Shown here: positions 7,761 to 18,792 of the stretch, piece by piece | How positions within the stretch are numbered: the first letter of the stretch is position 1 | How the letters are laid out: every line of letters begins with the position of its first letter | Assembly: GCA_005888335.1 (NCBI GenBank) | Contig: VAWY01000057.1 | Span: forward strand, 1-21,185 | DNA length: 21,185 nt | Direction of reading: 5' to 3' | Source of the DNA: Actinomycetota bacterium | GTDB taxonomy: Bacteria; Actinomycetota; Thermoleophilia; Solirubrobacterales; Solirubrobacteraceae | Notes under the pieces: model-generated | Told to the model about the DNA's origin: nothing | What the model saw: only the letters and a program-made list of their open reading frames with translations | Databases searched by the model: none | Program-made: the position numbers and the translations under genes

Positions 7761-7766
7761 AGCGTA
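7761..7766 (-). promoter_or_regulatory. Possible -10 box for a leaderless pgsA transcript
   Basis: The minus strand reads TACGCT (TAnnnT) 8 nt before the pgsA ATG. No Shine-Dalgarno is visible in that interval. This would allow pgsA to be expressed independently of the upstream cox genes. Confidence 0.35.
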
Positions 7767-7773
7767 GTCAGGG

Positions 7774-8484
7774 TCAGCGCCGGCGCCCGAGGGCGAAGCC
7801 GAGCAGCGCGGCGAGCGCGAGGAGGAGCGCCAGGGCGCGGGGGTCGCGCAGGCGCGCGGCGATGACCTCGCCCGCGAGGTTGCCGACGTCGAGCGCCTCG
7901 GGCTCGCGGCGCGGCGGCGGCGGCGGCGGCGGGGGCGCGGCGGCCTGTGGGGCGGCCGGCTCCCCGGCAGCGGCAGCGGCTGCGGGCGCCGGCTCGGCCG
8001 CGGCGGGGGCCGGCTCCGCGGGCGCCGCCTCGGCGGGCTTTCCGGCGAGCATCTGCTGGAGGTTCTCGGCGAAGGTGTCGATCAGCCGCCCGGCGACGTC
8101 CTGCACGATCCCGCGGCTCATCGCGGCGGCGCGACCGCTGAGCCGCACGTCCGTGGTGATCGTCGCGTTCGTGTGCCCGCCCTCGCCGCTCAGGACGGTC
8201 GTCGCGTCGGCGTCGGCGGTGCCCTGCCCGCGGGCCTCCTTGGCCTTGATCCGCATGACCGCGCGGTGGGCGGCGTCGTCGCGCTCGACGATCTCGAGGT
8301 CACCCTTGTAGTTCATCGTGATCGGACCGAGCTTGACCTTGATGCCGACCTTGTAGGCGTTATCGCCCGTCCGCCCGAGGACCTCGGCGCCGGGGACGTT
8401 CGGCGCGACGCGCTCGACGTCGAGCAGCGTCTCCCACACGCGCTCGAGCGGAGCGTCGACCTCAAAGGAGTTCTCAAACCGCAT
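7774..8484 (-). CDS. coxG: CoxG: SRPBCC-fold carbon monoxide dehydrogenase accessory protein with membrane tail
   Basis: 236 residues from the ATG at 8482-8484, chosen because GGAGGA lies 4 nt upstream and the protein then begins MRFENSFEVDAPLERVWE, the typical CoxG start. Residues 1-150 form the SRPBCC (START-like) domain, with the family stretches LGPITMNYKGDLEI and RLSGRAAAMSRGIVQDVAGR. An Ala/Pro/Glu linker follows (about 151-200) with a run of eight prolines. A hydrophobic C-terminal helix (ALALLLALAALLGFALG) then ends in RRR, which looks like a tail anchor with a cytoplasmic or lumenal basic end. CoxG proteins are implicated in holding CO dehydrogenase at the membrane and linking it to the quinone pool. 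It is the last cox gene, and its start overlaps the coxE end by 11 nt. Confidence 0.9.
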   Translation of the reverse strand: MRFENSFEVDAPLERVWETLLDVERVAPNVPGAEVLGRTGDNAYKVGIKVKLGPITMNYKGDLEIVERDDAAHRAVMRIKAKEARGQGTADADATTVLSGEGGHTNATITTDVRLSGRAAAMSRGIVQDVAGRLIDTFAENLQQMLAGKPAEAAPAEPAPAAAEPAPAAAAAAGEPAAPQAAAPPPPPPPPRREPEALDVGNLAGEVIAARLRDPRALALLLALAALLGFALGRRR

Positions 8485-9658
8485 CTCGTCCTCCGATCGC
8501 CTCAACGACGTCCTGCAGTGCCGCCAGGCTATGCCCACTGACCAGCTCGTCGACGTGCGGCAGCGCGGCGGCCATGCCGCCGGCCAGCGGGGCGAATCCG
8601 GGCGCGGCCGCGCGCGGGTTGACCCAGACGATGCGGTGGGCCAGGCGCGCCAGGCGCTCCATCTCGCGCCCGACGCGCGCGGGGTCGCCGCGCTCCCAGC
8701 CGTCGGACACGATGACGACGACCGCGCCGCGGGCCAGGCCGCGCCGCCCCCAGCGGTCGTTGAACGCCTGCAGCGCGGCCCCCAGGCGCGTGCCGCCCGA
8801 CCAGTCGGGGGCGAGCCGGGCGGCGCGCGCGAGCGCGACCTCGGCCCGACCCTCGCGCAGCGCGCGCGTGATCCGGGTCAGGCGGGTGGCGAACACGAAG
8901 CCCTCGGCGCGGGCGGCGCGCGCGGCCCCCTCGAGGAACAGCAGATACGCGCGCGCGTAAGGGGCCATCGAGCCGGAGACGTCGAGCAGCACCACGAGCG
9001 GGCGCGGGTGGACGCGGCGGCGGCGGCGCGCGGGCCGCACGGGGTCGCCGGCCGTGCGCAGGCTGCGGCGCAGCGTCGCGCGGACGTCGAGGCGCTCGCC
9101 GCGGGCGGCGAGCCGGGCGCGGCGGGTGCGGCGCGGGGGCGTCGCGACGGCAAGCCGCGGCAGCAGGCGGCGCAGCGTGGCAAGCTCGCTCGGGTCCAGG
9201 TCGGCGAAGCTGCGCTCGGCCAGGCGCTCGGCGTCGCTGGCGAGCGTGCCGAACCAGGCCGCGGCGTCCGGCGCGAGGCGGGAGCCGGCGGGGCGCGGAG
9301 CGGCGGCAGCCGATGTAGGGGCGGCGGCCGGCAACGCGGCCCCAGCGCGCCGCCCCGCGAGGAGCGCCGGCGGCCCCGCCGCGTCGCCGCGCGCGTCGGC
9401 AGGATCCACGACACCGTCGATCAGCGCCGCGAACGCCGCGTCGAACGCGCCCAGCTGCTCGCGCGCGGTGACGAAGACCGCGCGCGCCGTCCAGTACAGG
9501 CCCCTCCGGTCGCGGGGCTGGGTGAGACGGACCGCGGCGGCGAAGCGCGCCGAGCGGTCGGGCGTGACGGGCAGCCCCGCCGCGCGCAGGGTCCGCCCGA
9601 GCGCCACGGCGGCGAACGGCGGGTCGCGCTCCAGCGCCCGCAGGTACTCAACCGCCAC
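8474..9658 (-). CDS. coxE: CoxE: von Willebrand factor A domain protein of CO dehydrogenase maturation
   Basis: 394 residues with a GTG start at 9656-9658 that overlaps the end of coxD by 11 nt. The C-terminal VWA domain has the MIDAS metal motif DVSGS (226-230), a following Thr in SGGTRLG (about 290) and VIVSDGWERGD. The N-terminal half is Ala/Arg-rich with a low-complexity segment near 88-130. Together with the MoxR-type ATPase CoxD, such proteins are required to assemble the copper-containing active site of the enzyme after translation. The assignment comes from the VWA domain, length and position between coxD and coxG. Its 3' end overlaps coxG, so the three are translationally linked. Confidence 0.88.
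   Translation of the reverse strand: MAVEYLRALERDPPFAAVALGRTLRAAGLPVTPDRSARFAAAVRLTQPRDRRGLYWTARAVFVTAREQLGAFDAAFAALIDGVVDPADARGDAAGPPALLAGRRAGAALPAAAPTSAAAAPRPAGSRLAPDAAAWFGTLASDAERLAERSFADLDPSELATLRRLLPRLAVATPPRRTRRARLAARGERLDVRATLRRSLRTAGDPVRPARRRRRVHPRPLVVLLDVSGSMAPYARAYLLFLEGAARAARAEGFVFATRLTRITRALREGRAEVALARAARLAPDWSGGTRLGAALQAFNDRWGRRGLARGAVVVIVSDGWERGDPARVGREMERLARLAHRIVWVNPRAAAPGFAPLAGGMAAALPHVDELVSGHSLAALQDVVEAIGGRDAV
8489..8494 (-). promoter_or_regulatory. Shine-Dalgarno site fixing the coxG start
   Basis: The minus strand reads GGAGGA 4 nt before the ATG at 8482-8484, inside the coxE coding end. It favours this ATG over an upstream in-frame start that would add 18 unrelated residues. 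Confidence 0.7.
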
Positions 9659-10565
9659 CGACGAGCGCCTCCAGGCCCTGCTCGCGCACGAGCTCCTGAT
9701 CCTCGCGGTACTTGAGCACCGCGCCCAGCGTCCACTCGGCGCTCTCCGCGTCGAGCCGCTCGGCGCCGAGAACGGCGAGCGCGGCGACCCAGTCGATGCC
9801 CTCCGCGATGCCCGGCGGTTTCTGCACGTCGCTCGCCCGCAACCGGCGCAGCGCGGCGACGACGTCGTTGGCGAGCTCGCGCGCGGTGCCCGGCACGCGG
9901 CGGCGGACGATCTCGACCTCCCGCCCGGGTGACGGGTAGTCGATCCAGTGGTACAGGCAGCGGCGCTTGAGCGCGTCGTGCAGGTCGCGCGTGCGGTTGG
10001 ACGTCAGCACGACGGCCGGCGGGTGGGCGGCGCGCACCGTCCCGATCTCGGGGATCGTCACCGCCGCCTCGGCGAGCAGCTCGAGCAGGAACGCCTCGAA
10101 GTCGTGGTCGGCGCGGTCGAGCTCGTCGACCAGCAGCACCGCGGGCAGCGGTCCGGCGTGCTCGAGCGCCTGCAGGACCGGCCGGCGCACCAGGTACTCC
10201 CGGGCGAAGAGATCCTCCTCGCGCAGGTCGGCGCCGCGCGCCTCGGCGAGCCGGACGCGCAGCAGCTGGCGCGGGTAGTTCCACTCGTAGAGCGCCTCCG
10301 CGGCGTCGATCCCCTCGTAGCACTGCAGGCGCACGAGCGGGGTGTCGAGCGAAGCGGCCAGCGCCTTGGCCGCCTCGGTCTTGCCGACCCCCGCCTCGCC
10401 CTCGAGCAGCAGCGGCTGGGGCAGGCGCAGCGAGAGGAACATCGCCGTGGCGAGGCCCTCGTCGGCGAGGTAGTCGACCGCGTCGAGGCGCCGGGCGAGC
10501 GCGCCGGCGTCGGGGACGAGCGCGGCGACGGCGGGCGAGGCGCCGGGGCGCGCCGGCGCCGTCAC
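9648..10565 (-). CDS. coxD: CoxD: MoxR-family AAA+ ATPase for CO dehydrogenase active-site assembly
   Basis: 305 residues from the GTG at 10563-10565, whose GTGA overlaps the stop of the MocA-like gene; this coupling is the reason for preferring it over an upstream in-frame start. The Walker A motif is GEAGVGKT (56-63), Walker B is VLLVDELD (143-150), and a sensor 1-like VVLTSNRTRDL lies at about 188. The CYEGID and YEWNYPRQLL stretches are typical of the MoxR/CoxD group. In the well-studied CO oxidiser, CoxD is a membrane-associated chaperone-like ATPase needed to insert sulfur and copper into the Mo site. It forms a maturation pair with CoxE, which overlaps it by 11 nt. Confidence 0.93.
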   Translation of the reverse strand: MTAPARPGASPAVAALVPDAGALARRLDAVDYLADEGLATAMFLSLRLPQPLLLEGEAGVGKTEAAKALAASLDTPLVRLQCYEGIDAAEALYEWNYPRQLLRVRLAEARGADLREEDLFAREYLVRRPVLQALEHAGPLPAVLLVDELDRADHDFEAFLLELLAEAAVTIPEIGTVRAAHPPAVVLTSNRTRDLHDALKRRCLYHWIDYPSPGREVEIVRRRVPGTARELANDVVAALRRLRASDVQKPPGIAEGIDWVAALAVLGAERLDAESAEWTLGAVLKYREDQELVREQGLEALVGGG

Positions 10566-11155
10566 CGCGCGAGCACCGCCTCGTAGTCGGCCCATGTGTC
10601 GACGTCCGGCGGGATGCGCCCGCGGACCGGGACCTCGACCACCTCGTCACCGCGCCGGTCGAGCAGCCGCCAGACGCCACGGTCGCCGTGCAGCGCGGCG
10701 AGGTCGGCGAACGCCTCGCGGCCGAACGCGAGCGGGTGGCCGCGCCCGTCCTCGTAGCGGCACACGGCGAGCGGCGCGTCGCCGCGGCCCGCGAGCAGCG
10801 CGCGCACGGTCTCGGGAAGCACGCCCGGCTGGTCGCCGAGCAGCAGGACGAGCACCTCGCAGCGCGGGTCGAGCGCGTCGAGCGCCGCGGCGATCGACGA
10901 CGCGCAGCCCTCGCCGTAGCGCTCGTTGACGACGACGTCGACGCCGCCGAGATCGACCTGGCGGCGAACCTCGTCGAGCCCGCCGCCGAGGACGACGATC
11001 AGCTGGTCGAAGCCGCACCGGCGCGCCGTGCCCAGCGTCCAGTCGAGCAGCGTGCCGCCGCGGTAGGGCAGCAACTGCTTGGGCCGGCCCAGCCGCGACG
11101 AGCCGCCCGCGGCGAGCACCAGCCCGGTCGCGAACGGCTCAGTGGTGGGCGGCAT
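10562..11155 (-). CDS. MocA-like molybdenum cofactor nucleotidyltransferase
   Basis: 197 residues. The N-terminal GT-A nucleotidyltransferase motif is LAAGGSSRLGRPKQLLPYRG (14-33), with GEGCASSIAAAL at 81-92, the metal-binding GDQP at 107-110, and GRGHPLAFGR later. This is the pattern of MocA/MobA-related enzymes that attach CMP or GMP to molybdopterin. CO dehydrogenase uses the molybdopterin cytosine dinucleotide form, so a CTP-using enzyme is expected here, though CTP or GTP preference cannot be read with certainty. It overlaps xdhC by 17 nt upstream and coxD by 4 nt downstream. A plain sugar-phosphate nucleotidyltransferase is much less likely in this setting. Confidence 0.88.
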   Translation of the reverse strand: MPPTTEPFATGLVLAAGGSSRLGRPKQLLPYRGGTLLDWTLGTARRCGFDQLIVVLGGGLDEVRRQVDLGGVDVVVNERYGEGCASSIAAALDALDPRCEVLVLLLGDQPGVLPETVRALLAGRGDAPLAVCRYEDGRGHPLAFGREAFADLAALHGDRGVWRLLDRRGDEVVEVPVRGRIPPDVDTWADYEAVLAR

Positions 11156-11842
11156 GACAGTTGTGAGCCACCACCGCGGCGGCGGGCGCCGGCGGCGGCA
11201 GCGCCGGCCGGCGGCGCGCTGCGACGAGCTCGGCCAGGATGCTCAGCGCGATCTCGGCGTGCGTGCGCGCGCCGATGTCGAGCCCGGCCGGGCAGTGGAC
11301 GCGTTCCGCGCCGTCGCCGAGCGCGGCGAGCACCGCCGCGCCGCGCCGGCGGCTGGCGACGAGCCCGACGTACTCGGCGCCCGAGTCGAGCGCCGCCCGC
11401 AGCGCCTCCTCGTCGCCGTGCCCGAGCGACGCGACGACGACCGCGAACGGCTCGGCGTCGCCGACCTCGAAGCCCACCGACGGAGCGAGCTCGGCCAGGG
11501 CGCGCGCGACCGGCGAGTCGCCGATCACCGAGACGCGCGGCGCGGGGATGTGGGGCTGCAGGAAGACCTCGAGCGCGCCGCCGCTCAGGCACGGGTTGGC
11601 GACGACGACGGCGCCCTCCTCGTCGGGCGCCCCGTCGACCTCGCCCGGGACGATCCGGACCAGCACCGCCTCGCCCGTCTCCAGCGCGCGCAGCGCGTGC
11701 AGGCGCACCGTCTCGTCCGCGCACGACCCGCCGACGAAGCCCTCGATCGTCCCGTCTGGCCGCACCACGGCCCGGTCGCCGGCGCGGGCGATCGTCGGGC
11801 GCGCGCAGCGCACGACGATCGCCTCGACGTACGGCGCCGCGG

Positions 11843-11846
<4 letters not shown>
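11139..11846 (-). CDS. XdhC/CoxI-family molybdenum cofactor insertion protein
   Basis: 235 residues from the ATG at 11844-11846, which overlaps the coxL stop in ATGA. The N-terminal XdhC_CoxI domain shows VRCARPTIARAGDRAVV and GFVGGSCADETV (about 11-50). The C-terminal XdhC_C Rossmann-like domain spans about 104-215, with ARVSVIGDSPVARALAEL-type and GLVASRRRGAAVL segments and GLDIGARTHAEIALSILAELVA. XdhC-type proteins bind and protect the Mo cofactor, promote its sulfuration and hand it to the apo-enzyme. The last residues (HNCHAAHH) form a Cys/His cluster encoded across the overlap with the MocA-like gene. The protein is shorter than many XdhC homologues, and it lies between coxL and coxD together with the nucleotidyltransferase. 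Confidence 0.9.
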
Positions 11847-14175
<2,329 letters not shown>

Positions 14176-14176
<1 letters not shown>

Positions 14177-14670
14177 CAGGCCTGCACCTCCTTGGGGGCG
14201 GTCTCGGCGGCGGCCGGATGGTCGGCCGCCCAGCGGATCGCCGCGACGATGTTCTTGTAGCCCGTGCAGCGGCACAGGGTCCCGGAGATCGCCTCGCGGA
14301 TCTCCTCGTCGGTCGGATGCGGATTGCGGTCCAGCAGGGCGCGCGCGGTGAGCATCATCGCCGGCGTGCAGAACCCGCACTGCAGGCCGTGCGCCTCCAT
14401 GAAGCCCTCCTGAACGGGGTCGAGCTTGCCGTCGTGCTCGAGGCCCTCGACGGTGGTCACCTCGTGGCCGTCGGCCATGGCGGCGAGCATCGTGCACGAC
14501 TTGACCGCCTCGCCATCGACGAGGACGACGCAGGTCCCGCAGTTGGAGGTGTCGCAGCCCCAGTGCGTCCCGGTCAGCCCGAGCGTCTGGCGCAGGAAGT
14601 GGACGAGCAGCAACCGGTCCTCGATCTCGGCCGAGCGCTGCTCGCCGTTGACGGTGACGTTGACCCGCAT
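14176..14670 (-). CDS. coxS: Carbon monoxide dehydrogenase small subunit (2 x [2Fe-2S])
   Basis: 164 residues from the ATG at 14668-14670. The plant-type [2Fe-2S] cluster ligands are C39, C44, C47 and C59 ([11 protein letters not shown] and KSC). The second, helical-domain cluster uses C98, C101, C133 and C135 (QCGFCTPAM and LCRCTGY). CoxS relays electrons from the Mo-Cu site in CoxL to FAD in CoxM. The start is 5 nt after the coxM stop, with GAGGAGG inside the coxM end as ribosome site, and the stop overlaps the coxL start by one base. A frame open further upstream is antisense-like and not part of this protein. Confidence 0.95.
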
Positions 14671-14675
14671 CGATC

Positions 14676-15554
14676 TCAGACCTCCTCGGCCAGCGCGCGC
14701 TGGGCGGCGCGGCGCAGGGCCCGTTTCGTCAACTCGCCGGCCAGGTGGCGCTTGTACTCGGCCGGGCCGCGCTGGTCGCCGATCGGGTCGCAGTCGGCGG
14801 CGGCGCGGCGCGCCGCCTCGGCGAAGGCCTCCTCGGACGGCGGGCTGCCCCGCAGCGCCTCCTCGGCCCACCGCGACCGCGGCTCGCTGACCCCGACCGC
14901 GGTCAGCGCGATCCCGGCGTCGCCGATGTTCGGGCCGTCGAGCTGCAGCATCACCGCCGCCGCCGCGATGGCCCAGTCGCCCGCCCGGCGCTTGACCTTC
15001 TCCTGGGCCGAGCCCGCGTGCTCGCGCAGCGGGATGCGCACCTCGACGAGCATCTCGCCGTCGCCGACCGCGGTGCTGAACGGGCCGCGGTGGAAGTGCG
15101 TCATGTCGACCGAGCGCTCGCCGTCGCGCCCGCGGATCACGACTCTGGCGCCGAGCGCTGCGCAGACCGCCGACAGGTCCTCCGCAGGGTCGGCGTGGCA
15201 CAGCGCGCCGCCGATCGACCCGCGGTTGCGCACCGGCGGGTCGGCGATCGCCCGCTCGGCGTCGCGGAAGATCGGCAGCCGCTCGGCGAGCAGATCGGAC
15301 TCGAGCAGGTCGCGGTGACGGGTCAGCGCCCCGATGCGCACCTCGCCGTCCTCCTCGCGGATGTAGCGCAGCTCGCGCTCGAGCGGGTTGATGTCGACGA
15401 GGTGCTCCGGCGTGGCGAGCCGCAGCTTCATCATCGGCAGCAGCGAGTGGCCGCCGGCGATGAGGCGGGCCTCGGGGCCGAGCCTGTCGAGCAGGACGAG
15501 CGCCTCCTCCACGCTCGTCGCGCGGGCGTACTCGAACGGCGCGGGCACTTGCAT
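14676..15554 (-). CDS. coxM: Carbon monoxide dehydrogenase medium subunit (FAD-binding)
   Basis: 292 residues. The FAD-binding motifs of the molybdopterin dehydrogenase medium subunit are [14 protein letters not shown] (33-46) and the [18 protein letters not shown] segment (110-127). A C-terminal CO_deh_flav_C domain occupies about 180-285. CoxM takes electrons from CoxS and delivers them to the respiratory chain, probably to quinone. It is the first gene of the eight-gene cox operon. A purine-rich GGAGAGGGG ribosome site precedes the ATG, and the 115-nt gap to the divergent aldo/keto reductase must hold the operon promoter. Confidence 0.95.
   Translation of the reverse strand: MQVPAPFEYARATSVEEALVLLDRLGPEARLIAGGHSLLPMMKLRLATPEHLVDINPLERELRYIREEDGEVRIGALTRHRDLLESDLLAERLPIFRDAERAIADPPVRNRGSIGGALCHADPAEDLSAVCAALGARVVIRGRDGERSVDMTHFHRGPFSTAVGDGEMLVEVRIPLREHAGSAQEKVKRRAGDWAIAAAAVMLQLDGPNIGDAGIALTAVGVSEPRSRWAEEALRGSPPSEEAFAEAARRAAADCDPIGDQRGPAEYKRHLAGELTKRALRRAAQRALAEEV
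14681..14687 (-). promoter_or_regulatory. Shine-Dalgarno site of coxS inside the coxM end
   Basis: The minus strand reads GAGGAGG 10 nt before the coxS ATG; these bases also encode the last Glu-Glu-Val codons of coxM. The arrangement supports coupled, balanced synthesis of the two subunits. Confidence 0.6.
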
Positions 15555-15669
15555 CCTTGCCCCTCTCCTCGTGGCCTTTGGCCGACCCTAACACCGGCGA
15601 CTCAGGGCGCGCTCAATCCTCGGGCGACGGGCGCGCGAGCACGTGAAGCGGGTCTGCGAAGCTACGAGC
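15555..15669. promoter_or_regulatory. Divergent coxM / aldo-keto reductase control region
   Basis: 115 nt between the two divergent starts. On the coxM side there is a purine-rich ribosome site (15561-15568) and a TAnnnT box, TAGGGT, on the minus strand at 15585-15590; a partial -35 (TTGAGC, 15611-15616) is 20 nt further, too far for an ideal promoter. A small dyad GGCC-TTT-GGCC lies at 15573-15583. On the reductase side I see no Shine-Dalgarno or clear -10. No regulator gene is adjacent. Confidence 0.3.
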
Positions 15670-16641
15670 ATGGAGCAGCGGCGTCTCGGCAGCCAGGGCC
15701 TGATCGTCTCCGCCCAGGGACTCGGGTGCATGGGGATGTCCGAGTTCTACGGGCACGCAGACGAGGCGGAGTCGATCGGGACGATCCATCGCGCGCTGGA
15801 GATCGGCATCACGTTCCTCGACACCGCCGACATGTACGGCCACGGCGCCAACGAGCGGCTCGTCGGCCGCGCGATCTCCGGCCAGCGCGAGCGCGCGGTC
15901 CTCGCCACGAAGTTCGGCATCGTCCGCGGCGAGGATCCCAACGAGCGCGCGATCAGCGGCCGCCCCGAGTACGTGCGCGAGGCGTGCGAGCACTCGCTGC
16001 GGCGCCTCGGCGTCGACACGATCGACCTCTACTACCAGCACCGCGTCGACCCCGAGGTGCCGATCGAGGAGACCGTCGGCGCGATGGGCGAGCTCGTCGC
16101 GGCCGGCAAGGTGCGCTACCTCGGCCTGAGCGAGGCCGCGCCCGAGACGATCCGCCGCGCGCACGCGGTGCACCCGATCACCGCGCTGCAGAGCGAGCTG
16201 TCGCTGTGGACGCGCGACCCGCTCGACGACGTGCTGCCGACGTGCCGCGAGCTGGGCATCGGGTTCGTCGCGTACTCGCCCCTGGGGCGAGGCTTCCTGA
16301 CCGGGCACTTCCGCTCGGCCGGCGACTTCGGCCCGGGCGACTTCCGCGCCCACCACCCGCGCTTCACCGGCGAGAACTTCCAGCGCAACCTGGCCATCGT
16401 CGAGCGCGTCGAGCGCGTGGCCGAGGCCAAGGGCATCACGCCCGGCCAGCTCGCCCTGGCCTGGGTGCACGCGCAGGGCGACGACGTCGTGCCGATCCCC
16501 GGCACGCGGCGCCGCGAGCGCCTCGAGGAGAACGCGGCCGCGGCGGAGATCGAGCTCACGGCGGCCGAGCTCGCGGAGCTCGACGGCCTCGCGCCGCCCG
16601 CGGGAGATCGCTACGCCGACATGTCGTCGGTCAACCGCTAG
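15670..16641 (+). CDS. Aldo/keto reductase
   Basis: 323 residues from the ATG at 15670; an in-frame GTG at 15643 is possible, but the family N-terminus ([20 protein letters not shown]) starts at the ATG. The catalytic tetrad is visible: Asp51 and Tyr56 in [10 protein letters not shown], Lys81 in LATKFG, and His124 in YYQHRVD. The C-terminal NADPH-binding segment has [15 protein letters not shown]. It belongs to the AKR group annotated as YajO/IolS/auxin-induced-protein-like, which reduces aldehydes or ketones with NADPH; the substrate is unknown. It is divergent from coxM and directly upstream of clpP, with no obvious functional link to CO oxidation. Confidence 0.92.
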   Translation: MEQRRLGSQGLIVSAQGLGCMGMSEFYGHADEAESIGTIHRALEIGITFLDTADMYGHGANERLVGRAISGQRERAVLATKFGIVRGEDPNERAISGRPEYVREACEHSLRRLGVDTIDLYYQHRVDPEVPIEETVGAMGELVAAGKVRYLGLSEAAPETIRRAHAVHPITALQSELSLWTRDPLDDVLPTCRELGIGFVAYSPLGRGFLTGHFRSAGDFGPGDFRAHHPRFTGENFQRNLAIVERVERVAEAKGITPGQLALAWVHAQGDDVVPIPGTRRRERLEENAAAAEIELTAAELAELDGLAPPAGDRYADMSSVNR

Positions 16642-16653
16642 CCTCCGGCGCCC

Positions 16654-17235
16654 ATGCCTCTCGTCCCGATGGTCATCGAGCGCACCGCCCGCGGCGAGCG
16701 CGAGTACGACATCTACTCGCGGCTGCTCAACGAGCGCATCGTCTTCCTCGGCTCCGCGGTCGACGACCAGGTGGCCAACCTCATCGTCGCGCAGCTGCTG
16801 CACCTCGAGTCGGCGGACCCCGACAAGGACATCTCGATCTACATCAACTCGCCGGGCGGCTCGATCTACGCGGGCCTCGCCATCTACGACACGATGCAGT
16901 TCATCAAGCCCGACATCGTCACGATGTGCGTCGGGATCGCGATGAGCATGGGCTCGCTGCTGCTCACCGGCGGGGCCAAGGGCAAGCGCTTCTCGCTGCC
17001 CAACTCGCGGATCCTCATGCACCAGCCGTCGGCGGGGTTCGAGGGCCAGGCGACCGACATCGAGATCCACGCCAAGGAGATCCTCAAGACGCGCGAGCGG
17101 ATCGACGAGATCTACGCGCAGCACACGGGCAAGCCGGTCGAGGAGGTGCATCGCGACATGGAGCGCGACCGCTTCTTCAAGCCCGACGAGGCCGTCGAGT
17201 ACGGCCTGATCGACCGGGTCATCGCCAGCCACTAG
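16654..17235 (+). CDS. clpP: ATP-dependent Clp protease proteolytic subunit
   Basis: 193 residues, the normal ClpP length. The catalytic triad is Ser98 in GIAMSMGS, His123 in LMHQPSAG and Asp172 in [26 protein letters not shown] (63-81) is the family substrate-groove stretch. The subunits form a 14-mer barrel that degrades proteins fed by ClpX or ClpC. No clpX, tig or second clpP is adjacent, unlike many genomes. The start is 12 nt after the reductase stop without a Shine-Dalgarno. TAGCCT, starting with the reductase stop codon, lies 9 nt before the ATG. GIAMSMG rather than the commonest GQAASMG suggests one of several paralogues, as actinobacteria usually have at least two. Confidence 0.94.
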   Translation: MPLVPMVIERTARGEREYDIYSRLLNERIVFLGSAVDDQVANLIVAQLLHLESADPDKDISIYINSPGGSIYAGLAIYDTMQFIKPDIVTMCVGIAMSMGSLLLTGGAKGKRFSLPNSRILMHQPSAGFEGQATDIEIHAKEILKTRERIDEIYAQHTGKPVEEVHRDMERDRFFKPDEAVEYGLIDRVIASH

Positions 17236-17245
17236 GAAGTTCCCC

Positions 17246-17274
17246 TTCCGTGGGATCGGGGAGCGATCTAGCGT
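17246..17274 (+). promoter_or_regulatory. Candidate promoter of the trypsin-like protease gene (leaderless)
   Basis: TTCCGT (17246-17251), a 17-nt spacer, then TAGCGT (17269-17274) lies in the clpP-protease gap. The -10 box is only 6 nt before the ATG, so transcription would start at the start codon. The spacer contains a GATCG/CGATC dyad that could be an operator. Confidence 0.4.
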
Positions 17275-17280
17275 CGCTGC

Positions 17281-18774
17281 ATGGCGCGACGTCTCGCCGG
17301 CTTTGCCTTGGCCGCGCTCCTGATCACGAGCGGCTCCGCGCTCGCCGCGACGCCGCGGATCGTCAACCCCGACGGCGCGGCCCAGCTGCCCTACCAGGCC
17401 GCGCTCATCCCGGCCGGGGCTCCGTCCGTCACCGGGGCGATCTTCTGCGGCGCCACGATCCGCGACGCGCTCCACGTGATCACCGCCGCGCACTGCGTCG
17501 ACGACCCAGCGCTCGACCAGCCCGGCGAGATCGACGTGGCCGCCGGCTTCACCGACCAGCTCACCCCGGGGCCGACCCTCCAGCGCCGCCACGTCACGGT
17601 CGTCAGCTCGCACCCGGACTTCGACCGCTCCGCGCCGGCCGCCGACGACGCCGCGCTGCTCACGCTCGACCAGCCGCTCGACCTCGCCGACCCGGCCGTC
17701 GTCGCCGGGCTGCCGCTCGTCGCCGTCGGCGAGACCGCGCCGCAGGGCCTGATCTCCGGGTGGGGCGACGAGGACGCGGGCACGCTCGCCGTCTTCCCGA
17801 ACGTCCTGCAGGCCGCGGCGGTGGACATCTTCCCGGACTCCGACTGCGCCAACTACGACGGCGACTACCAGCCGGCCGTCGAGCTGTGCGCCGGGCGGCG
17901 CCTACGCGGCGGTGAGATGGTCGACACGTGCCAGGGTGACAGCGGGGGGCCGCTCGCGCGCCTGGCCGGGGTGCAGAGCGGGGACCGCCTGCTCGGCATC
18001 GTCAGCTTCGGCAACGGCTGCGCCGACCCGAGCTTCCCGGGCATCTACACGCGCGTGGCCAACGACTCGATCAACGCCTTCCTGAGCCTGCCCGAACCGG
18101 TGCAGCGCCCGGCCAACGTCTCGGCGCCGGCGATCCGCGGGCCCGCGAGCGCCGGGAGCACCGTGCACTGCGTGCCCGGCGTCTGGACGGGCGCGCCGTC
18201 GTTCACCTTCGAGTTCGTGCACGTGCCGCTCGCCGGCGGGCAGCCGCAGATCAACCAGCTGCAGGTCGTGCGCCACGAGGCGCCCGTCGACGCCTACCAG
18301 CTCACCGACCGCGACGTCGGCACGCTGATCCGCTGCGGCGTGCGGGCGACCAACCCCGGCGGCAGCAAGTTCACCGCGACGGACGGCTTCGGCCCGGTCG
18401 CCGCCCGGCCGCCGGGCTCGTCCCCGCCGGTCAACACGCGCGACGTCACGCCGCCGACGTCGACGTTCACGCGCCGCAGCTGCGCCCTGAGGCGCTGCCG
18501 CCTCCTGCTGCTCGTCAGCGACGACCGCAACCTGGGCGGGGTGCACGTCCGCGCGACGATCGCGCGCCTGACCGGCTGCGCTCGCGGCGCGCCCGGGCGG
18601 CGCTGCCGGCGGGCGCGCAGGCTGACCCCGCGGGCGCTCGGCTCGGGGCGCTACGCGCTGACGACACCGGCGCTGGCGCCCGGCCGCTACCGGTTCACGG
18701 CGGTCGTCGTGGACGCCGCCGGCAACCGGCAGCTCAAGCCGACGACCGTGGTGCTGCGCGTCCGTCCGCGCTGA
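17281..18774 (+). CDS. Secreted trypsin-like serine protease (S1 family) with C-terminal extension
   Basis: 497 residues. A signal peptide (MARRLAGFALAALLITSGSA, cleavage near LAA) precedes RIVNPDG, at the place of the usual IVGG N-terminus. The S1 triad is His71 in ITAAHC, Asp123 in DDAALLTL and Ser221 in CQGDSGGPL; cysteines pairing around the active site (C56/C72, C189/C203, C217) are present. The catalytic domain ends near residue 270. Residues 280-380 look like an Ig-like or surface domain with VNPGGS-type motifs. After a Pro-rich linker an Arg- and Cys-rich beta domain closes the protein (about 395-497). It is exported and probably acts outside the cell or at the surface. The propeller gene follows 18 nt later and may share its transcript. 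Confidence 0.93.
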   Translation: MARRLAGFALAALLITSGSALAATPRIVNPDGAAQLPYQAALIPAGAPSVTGAIFCGATIRDALHVITAAHCVDDPALDQPGEIDVAAGFTDQLTPGPTLQRRHVTVVSSHPDFDRSAPAADDAALLTLDQPLDLADPAVVAGLPLVAVGETAPQGLISGWGDEDAGTLAVFPNVLQAAAVDIFPDSDCANYDGDYQPAVELCAGRRLRGGEMVDTCQGDSGGPLARLAGVQSGDRLLGIVSFGNGCADPSFPGIYTRVANDSINAFLSLPEPVQRPANVSAPAIRGPASAGSTVHCVPGVWTGAPSFTFEFVHVPLAGGQPQINQLQVVRHEAPVDAYQLTDRDVGTLIRCGVRATNPGGSKFTATDGFGPVAARPPGSSPPVNTRDVTPPTSTFTRRSCALRRCRLLLLVSDDRNLGGVHVRATIARLTGCARGAPGRRCRRARRLTPRALGSGRYALTTPALAPGRYRFTAVVVDAAGNRQLKPTTVVLRVRPR

Positions 18775-18792
18775 GCGGGCATCCTTCCGGGC

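Noticed and set aside
15613..17613. Long minus-strand open frame opposite the aldo/keto reductase and clpP
   Set aside because: The sequence looks like the reverse of codon-biased GC-rich genes, with repeated Arg-Asp-Val runs, and overlaps two certain genes.
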